Below are positions 1 through 9,006 of a stretch of DNA of 64,000 nucleotides, piece by piece. The notes beneath the pieces were generated by a model. That model was not told the DNA's origin and did no database searches. It saw nothing but the letters and a program-made list of their open reading frames with translations. The position numbers were made by a program, and so were the translations under genes. Source of the DNA: Neobacillus cucumis (GTDB lineage: Bacteria; Bacillota; Bacilli; Bacillales_B; DSM-18226); the NCBI RefSeq assembly GCF_016107705.1, contig NZ_JAEHGC010000008.1, positions 62,001 to 126,000 on the forward strand, in the 5' to 3' direction. Numbering within the stretch: position 1 is the first letter of the stretch; the number at the start of each line of letters is the position of its first letter.

Positions 1-24
1 TATAACATTTTGAGGGGGTTATTT

Positions 25-219
25 ATGAAGAAAATCTGTATTTTGTTATCGATTATCCCATTTATTGGCTCGTTGACCGTTATGAATAAGGTAGAGCCAT
101 ATGTCTTGGGGATGCCCTTTGTCATGTTTTGGGCCGCCTTATGGCTTGTTCTATCTGCAGTAGGTATGGGGATTAGCAACTTACTTTACCCAATCGAAGA
201 GGATGGTGAGGAATCATGA
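25..219 (+). CDS. yhjC: DUF3311 small membrane protein (YhjC-like)
   Basis: A 64-residue protein with two hydrophobic segments (about residues 4-22 and 28-52) and an acidic tail. DUF3311 proteins are typically encoded directly upstream of a sodium:solute symporter and are thought to be its partner. The ATG at 25 is preferred over an in-frame TTG at 10 because the AGGGGG ribosome site at 13-18 lies 6 bases upstream of it. The stop overlaps the next start (ATGA at 216-219), which implies translational coupling with the symporter. The role of the small subunit is inference from gene pairing, as in B. subtilis yhjC-yhjB. Confidence 0.8.
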   Translation: MKKICILLSIIPFIGSLTVMNKVEPYVLGMPFVMFWAALWLVLSAVGMGISNLLYPIEEDGEES

Positions 220-1688
220 ATGTTTCACTCCTAATTATTTTAGCTTTTCTCTTTCTATCCATTTACATAGGGATTCGTGCGAAAAAGGGAAAAGAAATGA
301 ATCTAGATCAGTGGGCGGTTGGCGGCAGAGGCTTTGGTACTATTTTTGTGTTCCTGTTAATGGCTGGAGAAAACTTTACTACCTATACATTCCTTGGCGG
401 AAGTGGCGGAGCATATGGCCTTGGAGGACCAATGATCTATGTATTTAGTTCACTATGCTACATTGTCATGTATTGGTTCTTTCCTCCTATTTGGAAGTAT
501 GCAAAGAAGAATAATATTTTGACCCAATCTGATTTCTTTGCCAGCAAGTATAAAAGCACAAAACTAGGTGTTCTAACGGCCGTTGTAGGAATTATTTCCC
601 TTATTCCATACCTTGTTTTGCAATTTAAAGGGTTAGGGATTATTGTTTCAGAGGCATCTTACGGGACGATTTCACCGGCGGTTGCCATATGGATTGGGGC
701 GGTTTCTGTTTCGATTTATGTAACGGTTTCAGGGATACATGGTTCTGCGTGGACAGCGGTTGTAAAGGATATCTTGATGTTAGTTGTCATCTTAGTTATG
801 TCTATTTACTTACCTTATCATTATTATGGTGGATTCACGCCAATGTTTGAAAAAATTAATGCTGCTAAACCAAACTTTTTAAATCTTCCTAAATCCGGTT
901 ACGGTTTGTCCTGGTATATTTCAACCTGCATTCTTTTTGCCCTTGGTGCATCGATGTGGCCGCATTTGTTTGCTGCTAGTTTAACGGCAAAAAATGCACA
1001 TATTTTGCGACGTAATTCAGCCTTAACTCCACTTTATCAGATTGTCCTAATTCTAGTATTATTTATTGGCTTTGCCGCTGTTCTAGTAGTTCCCGGATTA
1101 AAAGATCCAGATTTAGCCCTATTTGAACTAGCTAAAAAGTCATTTGACCCATGGTTTATCGGAATCATTGGCGGGGCCGGATTATTAACGGCGCTTGTAC
1201 CAAGTTCAATGCTATTAATGACTGCATCCACTTTAGTTGCGAAAAATGTGGTCAAAGTTTTGAAACCGGATACAACGGATCAACAGATCGCCCGTATTGC
1301 CCGCATGGCTGTGCCAATCCTTGCACTATTGTCTGTTTATTTTACATTTAGAGGCGGGGAAATGATTTTTATGTTATTAATCATGGCATATGGATTTGTA
1401 GCTCAGCTATTTCCATCCTTATTTTTCAGCCTATGGAAAAAGAATCCTGTTACATTGCAAGGAGCAGTTGCGGGAATCATTGCCGGTGCCGTAACAGTTG
1501 CCGTAATGACTATTACGAATTCTACCATTGCGACATTATTTCCTCACTGGCCTCAAGTCATTAAGGACATTGACAGTGGAATCGTAGCGCTGGGAGTTAA
1601 CCTGATTGTTACGATAGGAGTTAGCACCATAACAAGAGTAAAAAATGTTTCAGAAAATCAACTTAAAAATGTGGAAGTTAAATCTTAA
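216..1688 (+). CDS. yhjB: Sodium:solute symporter family protein (YhjB-like)
   Basis: A 490-residue polytopic membrane protein of the SSS family (PanF/PutP/YhjB group), expected to use a Na+ or H+ gradient to import a small organic solute. About 12-13 hydrophobic helices are visible. The N-terminal region has the family pattern VGGRGFGTIF (about residues 36-45) followed by AGENFTTYTFLG in the second helix, and a later helix contains GGAGLLTALVPSSM. Length is normal for the family. It overlaps the DUF3311 gene by four bases, and an M20 amidohydrolase follows 45 bases downstream. The substrate may therefore be an N-acyl amino acid or peptide-like compound, but this is inference from the neighbour only. 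Confidence 0.85.
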   Translation: MNVSLLIILAFLFLSIYIGIRAKKGKEMNLDQWAVGGRGFGTIFVFLLMAGENFTTYTFLGGSGGAYGLGGPMIYVFSSLCYIVMYWFFPPIWKYAKKNNILTQSDFFASKYKSTKLGVLTAVVGIISLIPYLVLQFKGLGIIVSEASYGTISPAVAIWIGAVSVSIYVTVSGIHGSAWTAVVKDILMLVVILVMSIYLPYHYYGGFTPMFEKINAAKPNFLNLPKSGYGLSWYISTCILFALGASMWPHLFAASLTAKNAHILRRNSALTPLYQIVLILVLFIGFAAVLVVPGLKDPDLALFELAKKSFDPWFIGIIGGAGLLTALVPSSMLLMTASTLVAKNVVKVLKPDTTDQQIARIARMAVPILALLSVYFTFRGGEMIFMLLIMAYGFVAQLFPSLFFSLWKKNPVTLQGAVAGIIAGAVTVAVMTITNSTIATLFPHWPQVIKDIDSGIVALGVNLIVTIGVSTITRVKNVSENQLKNVEVKS

Positions 1689-1732
1689 TAATGCTTTACA
1701 GTCTAAGTAAAAAGGTAAAGGAGATAGGTAAG

Positions 1733-2917
1733 ATGATTACCAAACAAATTACTATAAAAGATGAAGTCGTTACATGGAGAAGGCATTTACATGAAAATCC
1801 AGAACTCTCTTTTAATGAAGTTCAAACATCTGAATATGTTTATAATCTATTAAAATCTTTTCCAGGATTAGAAGTAACAAGACCAACGAAAACAAGTGTT
1901 TTGGGAGTGCTAAAAGGCGGAAAACAATTGAGTGAAAAACAGCCGACTATTGCTTTTCGTGCAGATATGGATGCACTTCCAATTCAAGAGGAAGCGGATA
2001 TTGAATTTCAATCAAAGAATCCTGGAGTCATGCATGCCTGTGGGCATGATGCACATACCGCGATGCTGTTAGGTGCAGCGAAGGTTCTTTCTGAAAAGAG
2101 AGATGAAATAGGCGGGGAAATCAGATTTATTTTCCAACATGCCGAAGAAATGCCGCCGGGAGGGGCAATCGAGCTTGTTGAAAAAGGTGTAGTCAATGGG
2201 GTGGATTATGCCTTTGCCCTTCATGTCACACCATATGAACGTTCCGGTTCGATCTGCATGAGGGAAGGGGTGCTTTGCGCATCCAATGATGATTTCGAGA
2301 TTAAGGTCATCGGTTATGGGGGTCATGCATCAACACCTGAATTGACAGTTGACCCAATAGCGGTAGGGGTGGAAATTGCCTCCAACATTCAACATATTGT
2401 ATCTAGAAAACTACCAGCCTTACATTCACCGGTTATTTCTATTACCCAATTCCATGGGGGGAGTGCCCTAAATATTATTCCGGAAACAGCAGAGCTTGGT
2501 GGAACCATTCGTGCAATCGACCCTGAAATACGCATAAAAGCTAAAAACTATGTCAACCAAATTGTAAAAGGGATTACAGAGGCACACGGTGCTCGTTATG
2601 AAATCGTTTGGCATGAAGGCTATGAAAGTGTGGTAAATGATAAAGAGGCAGTTGAGATTACCAGAGAGGTAGCAGAAGATATTTTTGGAACAGAAAATGT
2701 GATTCATGTAGAGGAACCTTTATTTGGTGGAGAAGATTTTTCAGCTATCTCACAAAAAGTTCCTTCCGCGATGCAATTTATTGGAGTTCAACAAGAAGGT
2801 TTGGGTGAAGCGTATCCACTCCATCATCCAAAATTTAAAATCGATGAGTCCGCATTACTATACGGGGTCGATTATTTTGTAGGGATTGCAACAAAATTAT
2901 GTTCTAACAATTCATAA
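1733..2917 (+). CDS. M20 family metallo-amidohydrolase
   Basis: A 394-residue cytosolic dinuclear zinc amidohydrolase of the M20D group (hippurate hydrolase, N-acyl-L-amino acid or IAA-amino acid hydrolase). Visible metal and catalytic motifs are ADMDALPIQE, HACGHDAHTAM (near residue 101), HAEEMPPGG (near 135), the FALHV histidine (near 161) and GGEDFS (near 332). The ATG at 1733 is chosen over one at 1691 because AAGGAGAT ends about 8 bases upstream of it and the earlier ATG has no ribosome site. It lies directly behind the symporter, so uptake followed by deacylation of an amide substrate is a reasonable guess. The exact substrate cannot be read from sequence. Confidence 0.88.
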   Translation: MITKQITIKDEVVTWRRHLHENPELSFNEVQTSEYVYNLLKSFPGLEVTRPTKTSVLGVLKGGKQLSEKQPTIAFRADMDALPIQEEADIEFQSKNPGVMHACGHDAHTAMLLGAAKVLSEKRDEIGGEIRFIFQHAEEMPPGGAIELVEKGVVNGVDYAFALHVTPYERSGSICMREGVLCASNDDFEIKVIGYGGHASTPELTVDPIAVGVEIASNIQHIVSRKLPALHSPVISITQFHGGSALNIIPETAELGGTIRAIDPEIRIKAKNYVNQIVKGITEAHGARYEIVWHEGYESVVNDKEAVEITREVAEDIFGTENVIHVEEPLFGGEDFSAISQKVPSAMQFIGVQQEGLGEAYPLHHPKFKIDESALLYGVDYFVGIATKLCSNNS

Positions 2918-2936
2918 CTTGGCACTATTTAAAATG

Positions 2937-2983
2937 GAGGCTAGTAGGAGGTAGGAGTTTTCCTGCCAAATATTAGCCTCTTT
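2937..2983 (+). terminator. Weak intrinsic terminator
   Basis: GAGGCTA at 2937-2943 pairs with TAGCCTC at 2974-2980 across a long loop, followed by only TTT. It sits 20 bases after the amidohydrolase stop and probably ends the symporter operon. The rest of 2918-3226 holds the promoter described next and nothing else recognised. Confidence 0.45.
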
Positions 2984-3172
2984 GTCATTGTATTTATGAA
3001 AAACCAAAAATACATTCCAACGAAGCACTGTAAATAAAAGCGGATAAATGATGGGATAAGAACAGAAACCTTGTCCCCATTTTTTAATACCTGAGTGAAC
3101 CATAAAATAAAGAAACTGTACCAAAAGGTTGTTCTTTTATATTTTTCATTATAAGTGAAACCCTGATAATAC

Positions 3173-3181
3173 TGATATAAT
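3173..3181 (+). promoter_or_regulatory. Extended -10 promoter for the ribosomal-protection GTPase
   Basis: TGATATAAT combines a TG-N extension with a perfect TATAAT (3176-3181), 45 bases before the start at 3227. No good -35 box is present at the expected distance, as is usual for extended -10 promoters. The leader is short and no leader peptide or attenuator was seen. Confidence 0.45.
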
Positions 3182-3226
3182 AGTTAGGATGATAACTGTA
3201 GCGATAGAATAGGAGCACCTCGGAAT

Positions 3227-5170
3227 ATGAACAAAACAATTGGAATTTTAGCACATGTCGATGCAGGAAAAACCACTTTTTCTGAGCAGCTGCTTTTTCA
3301 TACAAAAAGTATTAAGAAACTTGGGAGAGTTGACCACCAAGACGCCTTTCTTGATAGTCATGAGATTGAAAAGCAGCGCGGCATCACCGTTTTTGCTGAC
3401 CAAGGTATGTTTGAATACGGAAATTCAACCTATTATTTAATTGATACACCAGGGCACGTGGATTTTTCCCCAGAAATGGAGCGGGCCATCCAAGTGATGG
3501 ATTTTGCGATTATCCTGATCAGTGCGGTTGAAGGCATTGAAGGGCATACAGAAACGGTTTGGAATCTACTAAAAAAACACCATGTGCCCACCTTCTTTTT
3601 TATCAATAAAATTGATCGTACCGGTGCAAATGTCGATGGGGTGCTGGATGAAATTCGCAGTAATTTTACCAAAGATCTATGCGACATATCGGCATCCTTT
3701 ACAGATGGAAGTATATCAAATGAATTGATTGAATTCATCGCCGAGAGGGATGAAGATTTACTGGATTATTATATGGAAAAGGGATATGAACCAGAATTAT
3801 GGCTTAAAAAAATGCAATCCATGATTCAAGGTGCTCAGATTTATCCTTATGCAAGTGGAGCAGCACTGCAGGATATCGGAGTGAAAGACTTCCTTGAAAA
3901 GTTTGATTTATTAACGGTTACGGACTTTGATAGCAGCGAACCTTTTTCAGGCCGGGTTTATAAAATTCGTTTTGATGAAACCGGCACAAGAGTCACTTTT
4001 ATCAAAGCACTAAGCGGTACTTTAAAGGTACGCGATGGGATTGCATGTGGAAATGGCGAGATGGAGAAAGTAACGCAAATCCGTATGTATAATGGCAGTC
4101 AATACCAGCAAATCGACCAAGTTTCTGCAGGCGAGCTTTTTGCCGTTACCGGCATCACAAATGCTTCTGTTGGTGATGGGGTAGGCACCCTAGAGGAAAA
4201 AGCCGTATATGATATGGTACCAACACTAAGATCCAAGGTCGTATTTGAGCCCGAGGTGAATCCAAAGGAAGCATTAAAATATTTTCTTATGCTGGATGCT
4301 GAGGACCCTTCTCTCCATGTAAATTGGGAGGAGCGCCTGCAGGAAATTCATCTTCATGTCATGGGCGCCATTCAATTAGAAGTACTTGAGCAAATCATAT
4401 TCGAAAGATTTCGTTTAAAGATCGTCTTTGAACAGCCAGAGATTCTTTATAAGGAAACAATTGATAACGAAGTAATTGGGTACGGTCATTTTGAACCACT
4501 AAAGCATTATGCGGAAGTGCATTTAAAAATCGAACCTGGAAAACGAAACAGCGGAATTCTTTATGAAAGCAGCTGCCATACCGACGATTTATCCATTGGC
4601 TTGCAAAACCTGGTTGGACAGCACCTAGTTGAACGGGAACATCATGGTCTCTTAACCGGTTCACCGATTACTGATTTAAAAATAACGCTATTAACGGGAA
4701 GAGCACATAATAAGCATACTCATGGCGGGGATTTTCGGGAGGCCGTATTTCGTGCCTTGAGGCAGGGATTGGAAAAGGCAAATAACATCCTGCTCGAACC
4801 TTTTTACCACTTTAAAATCATCGTTACGACTAATCAAATAGGTCGTGTCTTATCAGATGTGCAGGCTGCTTATGGCCGGATTGACTCTCCCATGACTGAT
4901 GGTGATAAAGCCATCTTAACTGGAATCGTTCCTGTTGCGACCTTTATGAACTACAGCATGGAACTAGCCTCTTTTACACAAGGGAAAGGGCGAATGAGTC
5001 TAACCTTTGCTGGCTATCACCGCTGTCATAATGCAGAGGAGGTAATAAAACGTATTGGGTATGATAAAAATGTTGATCCGGACTATACTTCTTCCTCAAT
5101 CTTTTGTTTAAAGGGACAAGGCTTTACCGTAAAATGGGATGAAGCTGAGGGAATGATGCATTGTCTATAA
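3227..5170 (+). CDS. Tet(M)-like / EF-G-like ribosomal protection GTPase
   Basis: A 647-residue translational GTPase close in length to Tet(M) (639). The G domain is complete: AHVDAGKTTF (P-loop, residues 9-18), RGITVF (switch I), DTPGH (about 73-77) and NKIDR (about 127). EF-G-like domains II to V follow. Family members bind the ribosome and release tetracycline or rescue stalled ribosomes. The C-terminal region (GYHRCHNAEE to the end) lacks the PRRPNSRIDK segment I know from Tet(M), so this is a divergent chromosomal member and true tetracycline resistance is uncertain. It is a single-gene unit with AGGAG 11 bases before the ATG. Base composition matches its neighbours, so there is no obvious sign of recent transfer. 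Confidence 0.8.
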   Translation: MNKTIGILAHVDAGKTTFSEQLLFHTKSIKKLGRVDHQDAFLDSHEIEKQRGITVFADQGMFEYGNSTYYLIDTPGHVDFSPEMERAIQVMDFAIILISAVEGIEGHTETVWNLLKKHHVPTFFFINKIDRTGANVDGVLDEIRSNFTKDLCDISASFTDGSISNELIEFIAERDEDLLDYYMEKGYEPELWLKKMQSMIQGAQIYPYASGAALQDIGVKDFLEKFDLLTVTDFDSSEPFSGRVYKIRFDETGTRVTFIKALSGTLKVRDGIACGNGEMEKVTQIRMYNGSQYQQIDQVSAGELFAVTGITNASVGDGVGTLEEKAVYDMVPTLRSKVVFEPEVNPKEALKYFLMLDAEDPSLHVNWEERLQEIHLHVMGAIQLEVLEQIIFERFRLKIVFEQPEILYKETIDNEVIGYGHFEPLKHYAEVHLKIEPGKRNSGILYESSCHTDDLSIGLQNLVGQHLVEREHHGLLTGSPITDLKITLLTGRAHNKHTHGGDFREAVFRALRQGLEKANNILLEPFYHFKIIVTTNQIGRVLSDVQAAYGRIDSPMTDGDKAILTGIVPVATFMNYSMELASFTQGKGRMSLTFAGYHRCHNAEEVIKRIGYDKNVDPDYTSSSIFCLKGQGFTVKWDEAEGMMHCL

Positions 5171-5318
5171 TCATAATTTTTTTCAAAGAGAGTATTCCCA
5201 TGAATCTGAAAGTGTTATTACGATATCTCCTAAAATCACCAATCTTGATATACTGCCACTAAGCTTTTAATTATCATAAATGCCATATCGTATGCTCATA
5301 CTACTAAGGGTGATGGAT

Positions 5319-6248
5319 ATGCTATGTCAATCAAGTGATGAATTAAAGCAATTGGTAAAAGAAGCAAAAGCATGTACAAATAACGGTAAGGTTGCAGACT
5401 ATATACCTGAGCTTGGTAAAGCAAATCCAAATGATTTGTCCATTGCGATTAACTATCCTGACGGGAGATGTATCTCAGCTGGAAATATAGATAAAAAGTT
5501 TACATTGCAAAGTATCTCAAAGGTTATTAGCCTGGCACTTGTTCTAATGGAAAGAGGCTCTTCTTATGTGTTTGAGCGGGTGGGGATGGAACCAACCGGA
5601 GACCCGTTCAATTCAATTGCAAAATTGGAGACGATGGCCCCTGCCAAACCGCTTAATCCGATGATTAACGCAGGTGCCTTAGTGGTAACACATATGATCA
5701 AAGGGGATAACGTTGAAAAAAGGTTTAATCGGCTATTAACTTTTATCCATGAATTGGTTGGGGACTCAACCATTGGCTATTGTGAGAAAGTAGCCCGTTC
5801 CGAATTTGAAACAGCTAATTTAAATCGTGCATTATGTTATTTCTTAAAGCAGCATAAAATCATTCAAGAGGATGTCGAGACATTAATCGACTTATACACA
5901 AAACAGTGTGCCGTTGAAATGAACTGTTTGGATTTAGCAAGGATTGGAATGATTTTTGCGATGGATGGAGTCGATCCGCTTACAGGGAAACGGATTATGC
6001 CAGATGATGTGGCCCGAATCTGTAAAACCTTTATGGTAACGTGCGGAATGTATAATGCTTCAGGTGAATTCGCCATAAAAATTGGGATTCCCGCAAAAAG
6101 TGGTGTTTCCGGTGGGATTATGGGAGCTGCTCCAGGAAAATTTGGAATCGGAATTTTTGGCCCTGCATTGGATGAAAAAGGGAATAGTATTGCAGGGATC
6201 AAATTATTAGAACTTTTATCAAAAAATTATCGGTTGAGTATGTTTTAA
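5319..6248 (+). CDS. glsA: Glutaminase (serine-dependent, beta-lactamase-like fold)
   Basis: A 309-residue glutaminase that hydrolyses L-glutamine to glutamate and ammonia. The catalytic SxxK motif is seen as QSISKV, and MINAGALV and GVSGGIMG are family blocks. Several in-frame starts exist from 5280. The ATG at 5319 is chosen because AAGGG at 5306-5310 is 8 bases upstream of it, and the resulting 309 residues equal the length I recall for B. subtilis YlaM/GlsA2. The gene is monocistronic, with a terminator directly after the stop. The 150 bases upstream show no clear regulator site. It could serve glutamine catabolism or acid tolerance. Confidence 0.9.
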   Translation: MLCQSSDELKQLVKEAKACTNNGKVADYIPELGKANPNDLSIAINYPDGRCISAGNIDKKFTLQSISKVISLALVLMERGSSYVFERVGMEPTGDPFNSIAKLETMAPAKPLNPMINAGALVVTHMIKGDNVEKRFNRLLTFIHELVGDSTIGYCEKVARSEFETANLNRALCYFLKQHKIIQEDVETLIDLYTKQCAVEMNCLDLARIGMIFAMDGVDPLTGKRIMPDDVARICKTFMVTCGMYNASGEFAIKIGIPAKSGVSGGIMGAAPGKFGIGIFGPALDEKGNSIAGIKLLELLSKNYRLSMF

Positions 6249-6288
6249 CAAAGGCATGGACTTATCTATGCCTTTGTTTGCTTTTTGG
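6249..6288 (+). terminator. Intrinsic terminator after glsA
   Basis: CAAAGGCAT (6249-6257) pairs with ATGCCTTTG (6268-6276), followed by a T-rich tract. The stem begins right at the glutaminase stop codon. Confidence 0.8.
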
Positions 6289-6305
6289 CTCTATTAAGAT
6301 TAGTT

Positions 6306-6432
6306 GTTGATTTCCGTTCCAGGCGCAAGCGGTTCGTGGGCGTGCCGGGGACCCTCCTCGTCGCTTCGCTCCTGCGCGGTCTCCCCTACCCTTACTCCCG
6401 CAGGAGTCTACGCGCCTTCCACTCCAATCAAC
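6306..6432 (+). repeat. GC-rich 127-bp interspersed repeat with terminal inverted repeats
   Basis: The ends are imperfect inverted repeats: GTTGATTTCCGTTCCAGGCG at the left matches, in reverse complement, the segment ending in CTCCAATCAAC at the right. Inside are nested complementary arms, GGGGACC against GGTCTCCCC, around CTCCTCGTCGCTTCGCTCCTG. Its GC content is far above the AT-rich flanks. I recognise this as the highly repeated structured element scattered between genes in many Bacillus genomes. It encodes nothing and can form a long cruciform or RNA hairpin. Only one copy is in the window. The remaining bases 6433-6622 are AT-rich and show nothing else. Confidence 0.75.
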
Positions 6433-6622
6433 GTTGTTCAAAAATCATAATTATCCTTTAACTCAGCCTGCTTTTTAAATAAAACTAAATGATGTCTATA
6501 TTTTTACAAATGTTTATAATCCCAACTTAACCGATAGGAAAATATATAATTGAGTTTCGGAAAATTCAAAGCAAAGTGGTAAAATAAATATAGGTAGATT
6601 TTTATCACGAGGGGGAAATTGT

Positions 6623-7345
6623 ATGAACATGGTTGGTATTGTGGGAGGAACAGGGCCGGAGTCAACAGTAGAGTATTACCAAACGATTATTTCGAAATTC
6701 CAAGAAAGAAAAGGGACCAAAGAAACGTTGCCGGAACTCATTATCAACAGCATCAATATGTACAAAATTTTTCATTTGATCAGCCACGGACAAATACAAG
6801 AGTTAATTGATTATCTTGTGGCTGCTGTCCAAAAATTAGAAAAGGCAGGGTCAGATTTTGCAGTCATCTCTGCCAATACACCACATATTGTTTTTGAACA
6901 AGTTCAACAAAGGGTTCAAATTCCGATGATTAGTATTGTGGAAGAGACTTATACAAAGGTTGAGGAATCTGGCCTAGACCGAGTCGGATTGATTGGAACA
7001 AAGTTCACAATGGAACATGACTTTTTCAAACAACCATTTCTGTTAAATCAGAAAGAGATTTTTGTACCGAACTTGATGGAACAGGAATACATGCATCAAA
7101 AAATCGTAAAAGAATTGGAAAATGGTATCGTAAAGAAAGAAACAAAGGAAAAATTTTTAGAAATTATTCAGCAAATGATTCATCGCGATCAAATTCAAGG
7201 AATCATCTTAGGATGTACTGAACTGCCTATGATCATAAAGGTAGAGGACTTAGCGATTCCGCAATTTAATACCACAGAGATTCATGTGAATAAGATTGTG
7301 AATACCATTTTCCTTAATGAAAAAATTAAAAAGATTAATTTATAG
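6623..7345 (+). CDS. Aspartate/glutamate racemase family protein
   Basis: A 240-residue protein of the Asp/Glu racemase superfamily, which inverts amino acids by a cofactor-free two-base mechanism. The N-terminal VGIVGGTGPESTVEYY block and the C-terminal GCTELPM block with its cysteine are both present. In the first catalytic position, where aspartate racemases often have a cysteine before NTxH, this protein reads SANTPH, with alanine instead. That pattern also occurs in broad-specificity racemases of the family, so activity is not excluded, but substrate and mechanism may differ. GAGGGGG lies 7 bases before the ATG. It is monocistronic and no partner gene indicates the substrate. Confidence 0.78.
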   Translation: MNMVGIVGGTGPESTVEYYQTIISKFQERKGTKETLPELIINSINMYKIFHLISHGQIQELIDYLVAAVQKLEKAGSDFAVISANTPHIVFEQVQQRVQIPMISIVEETYTKVEESGLDRVGLIGTKFTMEHDFFKQPFLLNQKEIFVPNLMEQEYMHQKIVKELENGIVKKETKEKFLEIIQQMIHRDQIQGIILGCTELPMIIKVEDLAIPQFNTTEIHVNKIVNTIFLNEKIKKINL

Positions 7346-7510
7346 TAAGCGGGTTCTAGTTTTTTATGAAGGGGAAAATTTCTCCACAGGAAGTGTGGGA
7401 TGAAAGTATGGTAATATAGGGGAAGGGAAAATGATATATTCATAATGGATTCTATATAAACTTCCTTATGAATAAACTTTTTCATACCACTTTCTAAGGG
7501 ACGGTTTTAA

Positions 7511-8416
7511 ATGAACACTATTTTAGCGAAAGAACGAAATACTTCTACTTTTTTTGCGGATTTAAGGTTAATTATAAAGGCACCGGTGTTAATCGCAAAT
7601 GTACTTCCTGTTTTTACCGGGTTTTGGCTGGCACTTTATTTTACCAATGAATCATTAACCAATCATTGGGGGTTATTTTTATTAACCATGATTGGCAGCA
7701 CATTGGTAATGGCCGGAGCGCTTATTATCAATAACTGGTATGATGTTGATATTGATTCTGTAATGGACAGAACGAAAAATCGTCCAACCGTAACGGGGCA
7801 TTTTTCACTGAAAGCGGTACTGGCAATGGGAATCACTTTAACCGTACTCGGTTTGGTCCTTTTACTTTTTACCTCCATTGAAGCAGCTATTTGGGCATTT
7901 ATTGGTTGGTTTACCTATGTCATCTTGTATACGATGTGGTCAAAACGGAAATATACGCTTAATACTGTAATTGGTGCTATTTCAGGTGCCGTTTCTCCTG
8001 TAATCGGCTGGACAACGCTTGAAACTAGTTATCATATCGTACCGATAATTTTGTTTCTGATTTTATTTATTTTTCAGATGCCGCATACCTTTGCAATTGC
8101 AATGAAGAAATATAATGAATATAAAGCGGCAGGCGTTGCGATGCTTCCTGTTGTTCGTGGATTTGAAATGACGAAGCGGCAAATTTTTGTTTATAGTGCC
8201 TGTTTGTTGCCATTGCCATTTTATTTAGGGTCGCTTGGTGTATCCTTTATTGTCATTGCCACACTGCTTAATTTAGGGTGGCTGGGTGTAAGTATTTCAG
8301 GATTTTTCACTAAAAATGACCATAAATGGGCTCAATTCGTTTTTCTTTATTCAGTCAATTATATAACGATCATGTATCTGTTAATGATTATTGTGACATT
8401 ACCGATATTTAAGTAA
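7511..8416 (+). CDS. ctaB: Protoheme IX farnesyltransferase (heme O synthase)
   Basis: A 301-residue UbiA-family membrane enzyme that farnesylates heme B to heme O, the precursor of heme A for terminal oxidases. Seven to nine hydrophobic helices are visible. The prenyl-diphosphate Asp motif is NNWYDVDIDSVMDRTKNRP (about residues 75-93), and a second motif lies near KYNEYKAAGVAMLPV. It is preceded by AAGGGA 9 bases upstream and ends in a strong terminator, so it is a separate unit. It sits only 440 bases before the heme-copper oxidase operon, which suggests it serves that enzyme or a second oxidase. The usual Bacillus ctaB lies in the ctaA-G cluster, so this is probably a second copy. Confidence 0.88.
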   Translation: MNTILAKERNTSTFFADLRLIIKAPVLIANVLPVFTGFWLALYFTNESLTNHWGLFLLTMIGSTLVMAGALIINNWYDVDIDSVMDRTKNRPTVTGHFSLKAVLAMGITLTVLGLVLLLFTSIEAAIWAFIGWFTYVILYTMWSKRKYTLNTVIGAISGAVSPVIGWTTLETSYHIVPIILFLILFIFQMPHTFAIAMKKYNEYKAAGVAMLPVVRGFEMTKRQIFVYSACLLPLPFYLGSLGVSFIVIATLLNLGWLGVSISGFFTKNDHKWAQFVFLYSVNYITIMYLLMIIVTLPIFK

Positions 8417-8420
8417 AGAA

Positions 8421-8456
8421 AAGGTCTTATCAATTTATATTGATAAGGCCTTTTTT
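8421..8456 (+). terminator. Intrinsic terminator after ctaB
   Basis: AAGGTCTTATCAA pairs with TTGATAAGGCCTT (one G-U pair) around a short loop, followed by TTTTTTG. The following bases up to 8856 contain the Fnr-like site listed next. No credible gene is seen there. Confidence 0.9.
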
Positions 8457-8780
8457 GTTGTGAGATCGAAAGGTAGGTGTTTAATTGCCCACCGGATAGG
8501 AATATTCACTAAAACGGGAATCATGAGCCGCCCTCTGTAATCAGGACAAAACTATGTTAAAAAATCCGCCGAAAATCTTCAAAATGAATTGTTCATCAAT
8601 TTGTCAATTTTGCAAACGAGAACCCAATTTACTTTTCTTTTAATAATATTATCACGGTAAAAATTCATATAAAAGTGATAATGGCGCGGTTTTGGTCTAT
8701 CTCGCTTAAAAAGAATAAATATCCTCAAAAATTAAAAACCTCCCTCATTTTTCCAAACTAACTGAGAATTACAATCAATG

Positions 8781-8796
8781 TGTGATTCACCTCATA
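8781..8796 (+). promoter_or_regulatory. Fnr/Dnr-like operator upstream of the oxidase operon
   Basis: TGTGA-TTCACC-TCATA matches the Crp/Fnr family consensus TGTGA-N6-TCACA at 9 of 10 positions. It lies 61 bases before the first gene of the oxidase operon, and TAAAAT at 8801-8806 could be the -10 box. An Fnr-type regulator would mean control by oxygen or NO. This is a prediction from one short motif. Confidence 0.4.
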
Positions 8797-8856
8797 TCTG
8801 TAAAATGAATTCCAAACTAAGATGTAGGTAAGAAAACAAAAAGGGGTTGATTTTAG

Positions 8857-8994
8857 GTGGGAGTTAAAAAAGTTAACCAGAAAAAAGAGCAAGAGGCACC
8901 GCTAAAAGGAACATGGATTTCCGTGGGTGTCGTTGGAGTAGTCATTCTTGCAACTTATTTACTACTATATGGGCTTTATATGTCCAGAGTATAA
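8857..8994 (+). CDS. Heme-copper oxidase subunit IIa (small subunit)
   Basis: A 45-residue protein starting with GTG at 8857, with AAGGGG about 10 bases upstream. It has a short charged N-terminus, the segment APLKGTWISVGVVG, and one transmembrane helix ending in LYGLYMSRV. This is the pattern of the subunit IIa family found with ba3-type oxidases of Bacillaceae and Thermus, where the single helix completes the missing helix of a short subunit II. The subunit II gene starts 12 bases after its stop, which supports a real gene. It is too short for ordinary gene calling. Confidence 0.8.
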   Translation: MGVKKVNQKKEQEAPLKGTWISVGVVGVVILATYLLLYGLYMSRV

Positions 8995-9006
8995 GGGGGG
9001 AAAGTA

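Noticed and set aside
2912..3305. Two minus-strand frames across the gap before the ribosomal-protection GTPase
   Set aside because: They lack ribosome sites, run through a terminator and the GTPase gene start, and have no recognisable domain.
8554..8643. 29-residue plus-strand frame with three cysteines (CSSICQFC)
   Set aside because: There is only a weak ribosome site and no conserved pattern that I recognise. It was too short to support.
8579..8728. 49-residue minus-strand frame starting with TTG behind GGGAGG
   Set aside because: The composition is basic and irregular with no domain or helix pattern. It lies in AT-rich DNA, so chance is the better explanation.
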